From an uncultured Kangiella sp. (GTDB taxonomy: Bacteria > Pseudomonadota > Gammaproteobacteria > Enterobacterales > DSM-103792): a DNA stretch of 5,479 nt. Location: positions 1 through 5,479 of the forward strand of contig CAMLKQ010000165.1 of the NCBI GenBank assembly GCA_946480585.1, written 5' to 3'. This document shows positions 1 to 4,964 of this stretch, in pieces. Under the pieces are notes generated by a model. That model was not told where the DNA came from, searched no databases, and saw only the letters and a program-made list of their open reading frames with translations. A program made the position numbers and the translations under genes. Position 1 is the stretch's first letter, and each line of letters begins with the position of its first letter.

Positions 1-1181
1 CGTTCCATCACGCGCAGCACGTTGCCGCTCATGATTTTGCTGATGTCGGCTTCTTTGTAGCCGCGGCGCAGCAGTTCGGCGATCAGGTTTGGATACTGCG
101 AGGCGTCTTTCAGGCCGGTCGGCAGTGAGTCGCCGACGCCATCGTAATCCGAACCGAGGCCGACGTAATCGATGCCGACCAGTTTGACCGCGCGATCAAT
201 GTGGTTGGCGACATCGGTCACGCTGGCAAACGGGTAGGGATGACGCTCAGCATAGGCTTTCTCAAACTGGGCCAGTGCCTCGGCGGTCGGCGCGTCGCCA
301 TGCAGCTTCTTGAACGCTTCTTCGGCCGCGTCGCGTTGCTCGGAATACTGGCGCGCCGCGTCGGTCAGGAAGAACGAGCCGAAGTTGATCATCAGCACGC
401 CACCGTTCTTGGCCAGCGCCTTCAGCATGTCGTCGCTGACATTGCGCTCCAGCCCCGGCGTGAAATGGCGCAGCGACGAGTGCGAGGCAATCACCGGCAC
501 TTTCGACAGCTTGAGCACTTCGTAGAATGCATCATCGGACAGGTGTGAAACATCGACCATGATGCCGAGCCGGTTCATTTCGGCCACCACCTGTTTGCCG
601 AACTGACTCAGGCCTTTCCAGATCCGAACCTTGTCGTACGACGAATCGCTGATGTGATTGGATTTGCTGTGCGCCAGCGTGATGTAGCGGACGCCACGGG
701 CATGGAAGGCCTGCAGGTTGCCGAGCTCGCCCGCGATCGGGGCGCCGTTTTCCATGCCGAGCAGCAGCGAGATTTTGCCGGCCGCAAAATGCTGCCGGAC
801 CTCGGCCGCCGTGCGGGCGATGGCGAACTTGTCCGGCGCCCGGTAGGCGATGGCTTCGACCTGGTCGATCAGGGCGTGGGCGAGGGCGGTGGCGCCTGCG
901 GCCTCACTGCTGGCCGGGGTGTAGATGGACATGAACGGCGCCGTCAGGCCACCGGCACGGGCGCGGGGGTAGTCAAAATCGCCGCCGGCGGTGGCCTTGG
1001 TGACGTCTTCCCATTTCTCGTGCAGCCGATGCGGGACGTCCACGTGGCCATCCACCAGCGGGTAGCGCTGCAGCAGCTGGCGGGCGGCATCGTCAAATTT
1101 GTCGGCCTGCGCCGTGCTGGCGACGCCGAGGCTGGTCAAGGTGAGTGTCAGGGCAAATGCGAGCAAACGGGGTTTCATCAT
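1..1181 (-). CDS. Secreted membrane dipeptidase, peptidase family M19 (3' end cut off)
   Basis: Encodes a zinc dipeptidase of the renal-dipeptidase family, which hydrolyses dipeptides outside the cytoplasm. The frame is open for 393 codons and runs off the left edge; it ends in a typical M19 C-terminal stretch (GNVLRVME), so few residues are missing. Residues 1-26 form a signal peptide: MMKPR, a hydrophobic core, then a likely cleavage after AQA. The family's metal ligands are all visible: H46 and D48 in DGHVD, E144 in GMENG, H213 in DVSHLS and H234 in ASHSS. The 21-residue spacing of the last two equals that of human renal dipeptidase H198/H219. D345 in GSDYDG matches the conserved active-site Asp. 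Two ATGs are adjacent (1179-1181 and 1176-1178); the weak GGCAGG upstream is better spaced for the second. It is divergent from rpsP and has no co-directional neighbour in view. The natural substrate is not deducible. The family call is secure. Confidence 0.95.
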   Translation of the reverse strand, partial: MMKPRLLAFALTLTLTSLGVASTAQADKFDDAARQLLQRYPLVDGHVDVPHRLHEKWEDVTKATAGGDFDYPRARAGGLTAPFMSIYTPASSEAAGATALAHALIDQVEAIAYRAPDKFAIARTAAEVRQHFAAGKISLLLGMENGAPIAGELGNLQAFHARGVRYITLAHSKSNHISDSSYDKVRIWKGLSQFGKQVVAEMNRLGIMVDVSHLSDDAFYEVLKLSKVPVIASHSSLRHFTPGLERNVSDDMLKALAKNGGVLMINFGSFFLTDAARQYSEQRDAAEEAFKKLHGDAPTAEALAQFEKAYAERHPYPFASVTDVANHIDRAVKLVGIDYVGLGSDYDGVGDSLPTGLKDASQYPNLIAELLRRGYKEADISKIMSGNVLRVME

Positions 1182-1458
1182 GGGCCTGCCGGAGAGGAAC
1201 GAGCGTTCGGGAAGGCCAAGCCTAACCGAGTCGACCGGTGGCCTGCACCCGGATTGCGGCCGGTAAAAACACCGTTTCCTGGCCGTAGCTGCTGTCAGCC
1301 AGACTGAGCGGTGGCGGGCGATGACTCTGGAGGGCGCCCTTGGTGAAGACGGCAGTCAACGCCGCCGGGGTGATGGTGACGGGCGTACCCGCACTGCCAG
1401 CAGGCCCCCTCAATCGCCCGGCAAGCCGCGCCAGTTCTGGCCCGGACGCCGATTTTGG
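1182..1458. other. Noncoding divergent region between the dipeptidase and rpsP promoter
   Basis: This 277-base GC-rich stretch separates the minus-strand dipeptidase from the rpsP promoter. It must contain the dipeptidase promoter, but I could not find a convincing -35/-10 pair on the minus strand; the best piece, TTGACT (reverse complement of AGTCAA near 1355), has no acceptable -10 at the right spacing. Short open frames exist on both strands, but none resembles a known protein or has a good ribosome binding site. I see no tRNA, repeat array or strong hairpin here. Confidence 0.6.
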
Positions 1459-1487
1459 TTGGCAGCGCCGGTCCGGATGCGTAGAAT
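1459..1487 (+). promoter_or_regulatory. Sigma70-type promoter of the rpsP-rimM-trmD-rplS operon
   Basis: TTGGCA (1459-1464) and TAGAAT (1482-1487) each match five of six consensus bases and are separated by the optimal 17 bases. Transcription should begin about 7 bases after the -10, near 1493-1496, giving a leader of about 68 bases before rpsP. The bases between -10 and start (ACGCGGC) are very GC-rich. Such discriminators are typical of promoters for ribosomal components that are shut down by ppGpp/DksA; that regulation is inferred here. This is the best promoter in the window, and its position upstream of a ribosomal operon supports it. Confidence 0.8.
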
Positions 1488-1501
1488 ACGCGGCCCTTAC
1501 G

Positions 1502-1532
1502 GGCGCCGGGACTAGCCCCCCAGCGCCTTTTT
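1502..1532 (+). terminator. Attenuator-like hairpin and T-run in the rpsP leader
   Basis: GGCGC (1502-1506) pairs with GCGCC (1523-1527). After a single C-A mismatch, GGG (1508-1510) pairs with CCC (1519-1521), leaving an 8-base loop. Five T residues follow directly (1528-1532). This has the form of an intrinsic terminator, but it lies between the predicted start site and the rpsP ribosome binding site, so it would act as an attenuator or pause site. The T-run is short and followed by CC, so termination would probably be partial. It could instead stop transcripts entering from upstream. No function is proven. Confidence 0.45.
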
Positions 1533-1545
1533 CCTATGGCTCCTT

Positions 1546-1552
1546 AAAGAGG
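1546..1552 (+). promoter_or_regulatory. rpsP ribosome binding site
   Basis: AAAGAGG lies 10 bases before the rpsP ATG. The CCTT just upstream (1542-1545) can pair with GAGG (1549-1552) around an AAA loop. This could weakly hide the site, though a four-pair stem is marginal. Confidence 0.65.
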
Positions 1553-1562
1553 TTCCAGGCTC

Positions 1563-1805
1563 ATGGTCGTTATTCGTCTTGCTCGTGGCGGCGCCAAGAA
1601 GCGTCCTTTCTACCACGTTGTTGTTGCTGACAGCCGTCGCGCGCGCGATGGTCGTTTCATCGAAAGCCTCGGCTTTTTCAACCCGGTTGCCTCGGGCAAA
1701 GCCGTCAAGTTCGAGATCAACGGTGAGCGTTATGCCCACTGGGTCAGCAAAGGCGCGCAGCCGTCGGAGCGCGTTGCCGCTCTGGTCGCTGGCAACAAGG
1801 CCTAA
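1563..1805 (+). CDS. rpsP: 30S ribosomal protein S16 (bS16)
   Basis: Encodes the small primary assembly protein bS16, which binds 16S rRNA in the 5' and central domains of the 30S subunit. The 80 residues match the family's usual 80-90. The hallmark N-terminus [20 protein letters not shown] (residues 1-20) is followed by [20 protein letters not shown], which is near-diagnostic. The C-terminal half carries the usual [17 protein letters not shown] segment (residues 55-71). It starts at ATG 1563, preceded by AAAGAGG. It is the first gene of the operon and is driven by the promoter at 1459-1487. Its stop codon is followed immediately by an intercistronic hairpin and then rimM. Nothing is unusual in the protein itself. 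Confidence 0.99.
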   Translation: MVVIRLARGGAKKRPFYHVVVADSRRARDGRFIESLGFFNPVASGKAVKFEINGERYAHWVSKGAQPSERVAALVAGNKA

Positions 1806-1829
1806 GTTCTAATCGTATCGATATAGAAC
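1806..1829 (+). promoter_or_regulatory. Intercistronic stem-loop between rpsP and rimM
   Basis: Directly after the rpsP stop codon, GTTCTA (1806-1811) pairs with TAGAAC (1824-1829) and ATCG (1812-1815) pairs with CGAT (1819-1822). This gives ten pairs with one bulged A (1823) and a TAT loop. No T-run follows, so it is not a terminator. It could protect the 3' end of processed rpsP mRNA or lower ribosome delivery to rimM, which itself lacks a clear ribosome binding site. The pairing is visible; the role is inferred. Confidence 0.55.
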
Positions 1830-1857
1830 GCTGATCAATAAGAACTGTGCCGATCGC

Positions 1858-2370
1858 ATGAGTGAAGAGCAATCCAAACGACTTGCGGTCGGCAAGATCA
1901 CGGGTGCGCACGGCATCCGCGGTTGGGTGAAGGTGTATAGCTACACCGACCCAGTCGAAAACATTCTCGACTACTCGCCCTGGCAGATTTTCACCCAGGG
2001 TCAGTGGCGGGAAGTGAAAGTGCTCGATGGCCGCGTGCAAGGCAAAGGCGTGGTCGCGAAGCTGGAAGGGATCAACGATCGCAATGCTGCCGAATTGCTG
2101 CAGCAGGTGCCGATCGAGGTGGCGCGCGACGCGTTCCCCGATGCCGACGAAGACGAGTTCTACTGGGATGATCTCGAAGGTCTCTCGGTGGTGAACCGTG
2201 AAGGTGTCGTGCTCGGAACCGTCAGCCACTTGTTCGAGACCGATGCCCACCCGATTCTGGTGGTGGTCGATGGTGAGACGGAGCGGATGATTCCGTACGT
2301 CGATAACTACATTGACGACGTCGATCTCGATGCGAAGAAGGTGATTGTTGATTGGCAATTGGATTGGTGA
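1858..2370 (+). CDS. rimM: 16S rRNA processing protein RimM
   Basis: Encodes the 30S maturation factor RimM, which binds ribosomal protein uS19 and helps assemble the 30S head; it acts in the cytoplasm on pre-30S particles. At 170 residues it has the normal family length. The N-terminal RimM barrel opens with [18 protein letters not shown] (residues 9-26). The C-terminal PRC-barrel begins near [10 protein letters not shown] (100-109) and ends with IPYVDNYI (145-152) and a VDW strand (164-166). The ATG at 1858 lies 52 bases after the rpsP stop, and no Shine-Dalgarno is visible in the preceding 20 bases. With the upstream hairpin, this suggests low translation, consistent with the enterobacterial operon, where RimM and TrmD are made at much lower levels than the ribosomal proteins. 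Its stop lies 7 bases before the trmD start. Confidence 0.98.
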   Translation: MSEEQSKRLAVGKITGAHGIRGWVKVYSYTDPVENILDYSPWQIFTQGQWREVKVLDGRVQGKGVVAKLEGINDRNAAELLQQVPIEVARDAFPDADEDEFYWDDLEGLSVVNREGVVLGTVSHLFETDAHPILVVVDGETERMIPYVDNYIDDVDLDAKKVIVDWQLDW

Positions 2371-2377
2371 GCCGTTG

Positions 2378-3175
2378 ATGGCGGACCAACCCAGTGCAGA
2401 TCAGATGTGGTTCGGGGTGATCACCCTGTTCCCACCGATGCTGGACGCCGTGACGCAGTTTGGCGTCAGCAGCCGGGCGGTGAAGCAGGGCAAGTTGCAA
2501 GTGGTGGGTATCAACCCACGCGACTTCACCCACGACAAGCATCGCACGGTCGATGACCGGCCGTTTGGCGGCGGTCCCGGTATGGTGATGCTGGCGCAGC
2601 CGCTGCTTGATGCCATTGCCGATGCGAAGGCTAAAGCCGGCGGCCCGGCCAAAGTGATTTACCTGTCCCCGCAAGGACAGCCGCTGACGCAAGCCAAAGT
2701 GCAGGCGTTGGCAAAAGAGGAACGGCTCATCCTGCTCTGCGGTCGCTACGAAGGTATCGACGAGCGCGCCATCGAGATGGCGGTGGATGAAGAAATTTCG
2801 ATCGGCGACTACGTGCTTTCGGGCGGTGAGTTGCCGGCGATGGTGCTGATCGACGCCGTCGCGCGCTTGTTGCCCGGCGTGCTGAATGACGAGCTCAGCG
2901 CCGAACAGGATTCGTTTACCGATGGTCTGCTGGACTGTCCGCATTACACCCGGCCGGAAGTGTTCGAAGGCAGGGCGGTGCCGGAAGCACTGATGTCCGG
3001 TCACCATGAACAGATTCGTCGTTGGCGGTTGAAGCAATCGCTGGCACGAACCCTCGAGCGGCGGCCTGAGTTGCTCCAGCAATGGATGCAACGCGCGCTG
3101 ACCAAAGAGGAAAAAAAGCTTTTGGAAGAAGTGTTGCGGGAACAGAAGGCGGCAACGCCGGACGAGAACGCGTAA
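2378..3175 (+). CDS. trmD: tRNA (guanine37-N1)-methyltransferase TrmD
   Basis: Encodes the SPOUT-class methyltransferase that uses S-adenosylmethionine to make m1G37 in tRNAs reading CNN and some other codons, preventing +1 frameshifting. The 265 residues are close to the 255 of E. coli TrmD. Visible motifs are [10 protein letters not shown] (10-19), [20 protein letters not shown] (47-66), YLSPQGQPL in the trefoil knot (95-103), [10 protein letters not shown] (121-130) and [15 protein letters not shown] (141-155). [18 protein letters not shown] (178-195) contains D178, which lines up with catalytic D169 of E. coli once the 9-residue N-terminal extension is subtracted. I chose ATG 2378 because GGTGAG lies 6 bases upstream. 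An in-frame ATG at 2405 would match the E. coli start exactly, but has no ribosome binding site. An upstream TTG frame overlapping rimM is not needed. Translational coupling to rimM is likely. Confidence 0.98.
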   Translation: MADQPSADQMWFGVITLFPPMLDAVTQFGVSSRAVKQGKLQVVGINPRDFTHDKHRTVDDRPFGGGPGMVMLAQPLLDAIADAKAKAGGPAKVIYLSPQGQPLTQAKVQALAKEERLILLCGRYEGIDERAIEMAVDEEISIGDYVLSGGELPAMVLIDAVARLLPGVLNDELSAEQDSFTDGLLDCPHYTRPEVFEGRAVPEALMSGHHEQIRRWRLKQSLARTLERRPELLQQWMQRALTKEEKKLLEEVLREQKAATPDENA

Positions 3176-3338
3176 CTGCTGCACCAGCGGTAACGGTGCG
3201 GGAGATTGAGCGAAGGATCGCCCAAGTACATGGCAAGGGTTTCGGTTTTGACCCAAGCGATGGACCTCTGGAAAAGGCCAAACCGTGTGGTTTCTTCAGC
3301 GTTTGCAAATCCGCAGCGTTGATTAAGGAGAATGCCCG
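3176..3338 (+). other. Long trmD-rplS spacer with two possible hairpins
   Basis: This 163-base noncoding spacer is several times longer than the equivalent joint in E. coli. Soon after the trmD stop, GCACC (3181-3185) pairs with GGTGC (3195-3199), extendable to seven pairs with a G-U (3179-3201). Further on, AAACC (3280-3284) pairs with GGTTT (3289-3293) around a GTGT loop. Neither has a T-run. I could not find a convincing internal promoter: TTGACC at 3248-3253 has only GAAAAG at the -10 position. The spacer may hold a leader element, processing site or weak promoter for rplS, but none is shown. Confidence 0.5.
3324..3330 (+). promoter_or_regulatory. Strong rplS ribosome binding site
   Basis: TAAGGAG is a near-perfect Shine-Dalgarno, 8 bases before the rplS ATG. 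It fixes the start and contrasts with the absent or weak sites of rimM and trmD in the same operon, so rplS should be translated far better. Confidence 0.9.
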
Positions 3339-3686
3339 ATGAGCAACATCATCAAGCAGCTCGAAGCCGAGCAAATGAACAAGCAAATCCCGGAATTCAA
3401 AACCGGTGATACCGTGATCGTCAACGTCAAGGTGAAGGAAGGCGACCGTGAGCGTCTGCAGGCCTTCGAAGGCGTTGTCATTGCCAAGCGCAACCGTGGT
3501 CTGAACAGCTCGTTCACCGTCCGTAAGATTTCTTACGGTGAAGGTGTAGAGCGTGTGTTCCAGACCTATTCGCCGCTGATTGGCAGCATCGAGCTGAAGC
3601 GCCGCGGTGACGTGCGCAAGGCCAAGCTGTACCACCTGCGCGAACTGTCGGGCAAGGCAGCACGTATCAAGGAAAAGCTGGATTAA
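3339..3686 (+). CDS. rplS: 50S ribosomal protein L19 (bL19)
   Basis: Encodes bL19, a 50S protein located at the subunit interface and contributing to bridges with the 30S. Its length of 115 residues equals that of E. coli L19. Recognisable segments are [20 protein letters not shown] (20-39), [20 protein letters not shown] (41-60), [19 protein letters not shown] (61-79) and the basic C-terminus with [20 protein letters not shown]. The start at 3339 is set by the strong TAAGGAG. It is the last gene of the operon: a terminator hairpin begins 37 bases after the stop. The unusual 163-base gap before it may allow expression separate from trmD. Confidence 0.99.
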   Translation: MSNIIKQLEAEQMNKQIPEFKTGDTVIVNVKVKEGDRERLQAFEGVVIAKRNRGLNSSFTVRKISYGEGVERVFQTYSPLIGSIELKRRGDVRKAKLYHLRELSGKAARIKEKLD

Positions 3687-3722
3687 TCCTCGCTTTTTCA
3701 GCAACACCTTGTGGAAACGCAG

Positions 3723-3750
3723 CGGGCACCTTCGGGTGCCCGTTGTCGTT
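3723..3750 (+). terminator. Intrinsic terminator after rplS
   Basis: CGGGCACC (3723-3730) and GGTGCCCG (3735-3742) form a perfect eight-pair stem capped by the very stable tetraloop TTCG (3731-3734). The tail TTGTCGTT is only moderately T-rich, so termination may be less than complete, but stem, loop and position at the operon end are typical. Confidence 0.85.
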
Positions 3751-3767
3751 ATGGTGCTGTCGTTATG
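3744..3767. repeat. Ten-base direct repeat TGTCGTTATG
   Basis: TGTCGTTATG occurs at 3744-3753 and again at 3758-3767, a 14-base period. A partial third copy (TGTCGTT) begins at 3766. It lies directly after the rplS terminator. It may be a small slippage duplication or chance; no role is evident. Confidence 0.5.
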
Positions 3768-3798
3768 TCGTTGTTATCGCGCAGTCCGCTTCGGAACG

Positions 3799-3815
3799 GT
3801 TTGCGACCAGCAAAC
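3799..3815. repeat. Palindrome GTTTGC-N5-GCAAAC upstream of the VOC gene
   Basis: A perfect six-base inverted repeat separated by GACCA lies about 92-113 bases upstream of the two possible starts of the VOC-family gene. Its size and symmetry would suit a dimeric repressor operator. No promoter could be fixed next to it, so this is only a candidate site. Confidence 0.35.
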
Positions 3816-3927
3816 GAGTGACAGACTGGCCTGTGTAACGCCTCTCCGTGCGGGCGCGCACAGACAACGGGGTCGCGGTAAACTCAGTCATCTGCTATCA
3901 CCTGTCATGAGCCTGGCCACTCCCCTG

Positions 3928-4332
3928 ATGCTGAACCGTATTCATCACGTTGCCATCATCTGCTCGGACTACGCCCGTTCAAAAGCGTTCTACTGCGATG
4001 TGCTGGGCCTGCGCGTGCTAGCGGAACAGTACCGGGCCGAGCGCGATTCCTGGAAGCTGGATCTGGCGCTGCCGGATGGCAGCCAGCTGGAACTGTTTTC
4101 CTTTCCGAACCCGCCGCCGCGACCGTCGTATCCGGAAGCCTGCGGCCTGCGTCATCTGGCCTTCGAAGTGGGTGATGTCGGTGCCTGCAAGCGTGCGCTG
4201 GAGGCGCATGGCATCGCGGTCGAACCCATCCGGCTCGATTGCTATACCGGCCGGCGCTTTGTCTTCTTTGCTGATCCAGATGGTTTGCCACTCGAGCTTT
4301 ATGAGCGTGACGCGGTCCGCTCCACCACTTGA
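3928..4332 (+). CDS. yaeR: YaeR-type VOC (glyoxalase I-like) metalloprotein
   Basis: A small cytoplasmic vicinal-oxygen-chelate protein closely resembling E. coli YaeR (129 residues, 134 here). Shared stretches are HHVAII (6-11), SKAFYCDVLGL (18-28), RDSWKLDLALP (39-49), ELFSFPNPPPRPSYPEACGL (55-74) and FFADPDGLPLELYE (113-126). The four expected metal ligands are present: H7, E55, H76 and E123. The fold binds a divalent metal and often acts on glutathione or thiol adducts of methylglyoxal-like compounds, but the substrate of YaeR proteins is not established to my knowledge. I chose ATG 3928 because it fits the E. coli N-terminus (MLxx..HHxAI). ATG 3907, in frame, would add seven residues; neither has a ribosome binding site. 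It stands alone after the rplS terminator and 98 bases before ogt. Confidence 0.92.
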   Translation: MLNRIHHVAIICSDYARSKAFYCDVLGLRVLAEQYRAERDSWKLDLALPDGSQLELFSFPNPPPRPSYPEACGLRHLAFEVGDVGACKRALEAHGIAVEPIRLDCYTGRRFVFFADPDGLPLELYERDAVRSTT

Positions 4333-4394
4333 TTGCCACTGTCTGCGCGTCGCCGACTTATCGACAGCTGGCCACTGGCACTATGCCCGTTGTT

Positions 4395-4422
4395 TTGCCG
4401 GTGTAGCCGTCGCTGTGATACA
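4395..4422 (+). promoter_or_regulatory. Candidate extended -10 promoter for ogt
   Basis: TTGCCG (4395-4400) and GATACA (4417-4422), the latter preceded by TGT in extended -10 form, are 16 bases apart. The -10 is weak: its last base is not T. A start 7 bases downstream, near 4429, would fall within two bases of the ogt ATG at 4431 and yield a leaderless mRNA. This fits the lack of any Shine-Dalgarno, but remains tentative. Confidence 0.35.
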
Positions 4423-4430
4423 ACCCCGCC

Positions 4431-4964
4431 ATGGAACACTTTCACGTACAAGCGCCATTCGGCCTGCTGAACGTAGTCTGCGCAGCGGACGCGGTGCATG
4501 CCATTCATTTCTTGCCGGCGGTTTCAGCGGCGGCGCCGGTGTCGGGGTTTGCCAGGCAAGTCGCCGATGAGTTGGCGCAGTATTTCGCCAATCCGCAATT
4601 TGTTTTCACCGTGCCGGTGCAATTGACCGGCACGGCATTCCAGTGCCGGTTGTGGCAAGCCCTGCGCGCCATTCCCGCTGGCGAAGTGCGTCGCTATGGT
4701 GAATTGTCGGCGCAGCTCGCCAGCAGTGCCCGCGCGGTGGGCGGTGCCTGCCGACGTAATCCGGTGCCGATCATCGTGCCCTGCCATCGGGTGGTCGCTG
4801 CCTCTGGTGCCGGTGGTTTTGCCGGTGCGGTGAGCGGGCCACTGCTGACCATCAAACGCTGGTTGCTGCGCCATGAAGGCATCTGCGACCAGATTGCTGA
4901 TACCGTTGATAGCCATAGTGGCCGCACTGGCGATCTCTTTGCCAACGCAGGAGTGATGCCCTGA
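4431..4964 (+). CDS. ogt: Methylated-DNA--protein-cysteine S-methyltransferase (Ogt type)
   Basis: A single-turnover DNA repair protein that transfers the alkyl group of O6-alkylguanine (and O4-alkylthymine) to its own cysteine. The 177 residues hold the ribonuclease-like N-terminal domain (about 1-65) and the DNA-binding/catalytic domain: FQCRLWQALRAIPAGEVRRY (70-89), the winged helix-turn-helix with arginine finger R101 in SARAVGGACRRNP, and C118 in the active-site motif VPCHRVV. The R101-C118 spacing of 17 equals that of human R128-C145. FAGAVSGPLLTIKRWLLRHE (130-149) closes the domain. It lacks the Ada phosphotriester domain. The start is fixed: an in-frame TGA lies at 4416-4418 and ATG 4431 is the first start after it. 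Two oddities are a helix-turn-helix loop two residues shorter than in human or E. coli proteins, and a 27-residue tail after HEG. Its stop overlaps the xerD start (TGATG). Confidence 0.96.
   Translation: MEHFHVQAPFGLLNVVCAADAVHAIHFLPAVSAAAPVSGFARQVADELAQYFANPQFVFTVPVQLTGTAFQCRLWQALRAIPAGEVRRYGELSAQLASSARAVGGACRRNPVPIIVPCHRVVAASGAGGFAGAVSGPLLTIKRWLLRHEGICDQIADTVDSHSGRTGDLFANAGVMP
4609..4635. repeat. Perfect 10-bp inverted repeat inside ogt
   Basis: CCGTGCCGGT (4609-4618) and ACCGGCACGG (4626-4635) are exact reverse complements separated by the 7-base loop GCAATTG. The repeat lies wholly within ogt, where it encodes residues near VPVQLTGTA. As RNA it would be a very stable hairpin. A third GTGCCGGT follows at 4643-4650 and could pair alternatively with the right arm. 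It has no T-run. Confidence 0.6.
4949..4953 (+). promoter_or_regulatory. xerD ribosome binding site within the end of ogt
   Basis: AGGAG lies 10 bases before the xerD ATG at 4964, inside the last codons of ogt. It supports the long xerD start and implies translation coupled to ogt. Confidence 0.65.

Noticed and set aside
654..1307. 217-codon plus-strand frame opposite the dipeptidase
   Set aside because: It is antisense to a complete set of M19 motifs and a signal peptide; the product looks like complement-strand noise. The same applies to 201-548.
1222..1413. 63-codon minus-strand frame in the dipeptidase upstream region
   Set aside because: It is co-directional with the dipeptidase and ends 41 bases before it, so an upstream gene was considered. 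It has no Shine-Dalgarno, no recognisable motif, and a Pro/Ala/Thr-rich composition typical of random GC-rich sequence.
1340..1630. 96-codon plus-strand frame crossing the rpsP promoter and start
   Set aside because: It runs through the promoter and into rpsP in another frame, and has no recognisable domain.
2345..2377. Longer trmD starting at TTG 2345
   Set aside because: It would overlap the end of rimM by 26 bases with a rare start codon, whereas ATG 2378 has GGTGAG at the right distance and better fits family length.
2222..3256. 344-codon open frame on the minus strand opposite rimM and trmD
   Set aside because: It lies antisense to two unmistakable genes, its product is rich in His, Arg and Gln as expected for complement-strand translation of GC-rich genes, and it matches no family I recognise. 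The minus-strand frames at 1744-2358 and 2916-3707 are rejected for the same reason.
3248..3276. Possible internal promoter (TTGACC) in the trmD-rplS spacer
   Set aside because: The -35 is fair, but the sequence at 17 bases spacing is GAAAAG, which lacks the key A and T of a -10 element.
3879..3884. TAAACT as a -10 for the YaeR-type gene
   Set aside because: It matches four of six bases, but the matching -35 position reads GCGCAC, so there is no usable partner.
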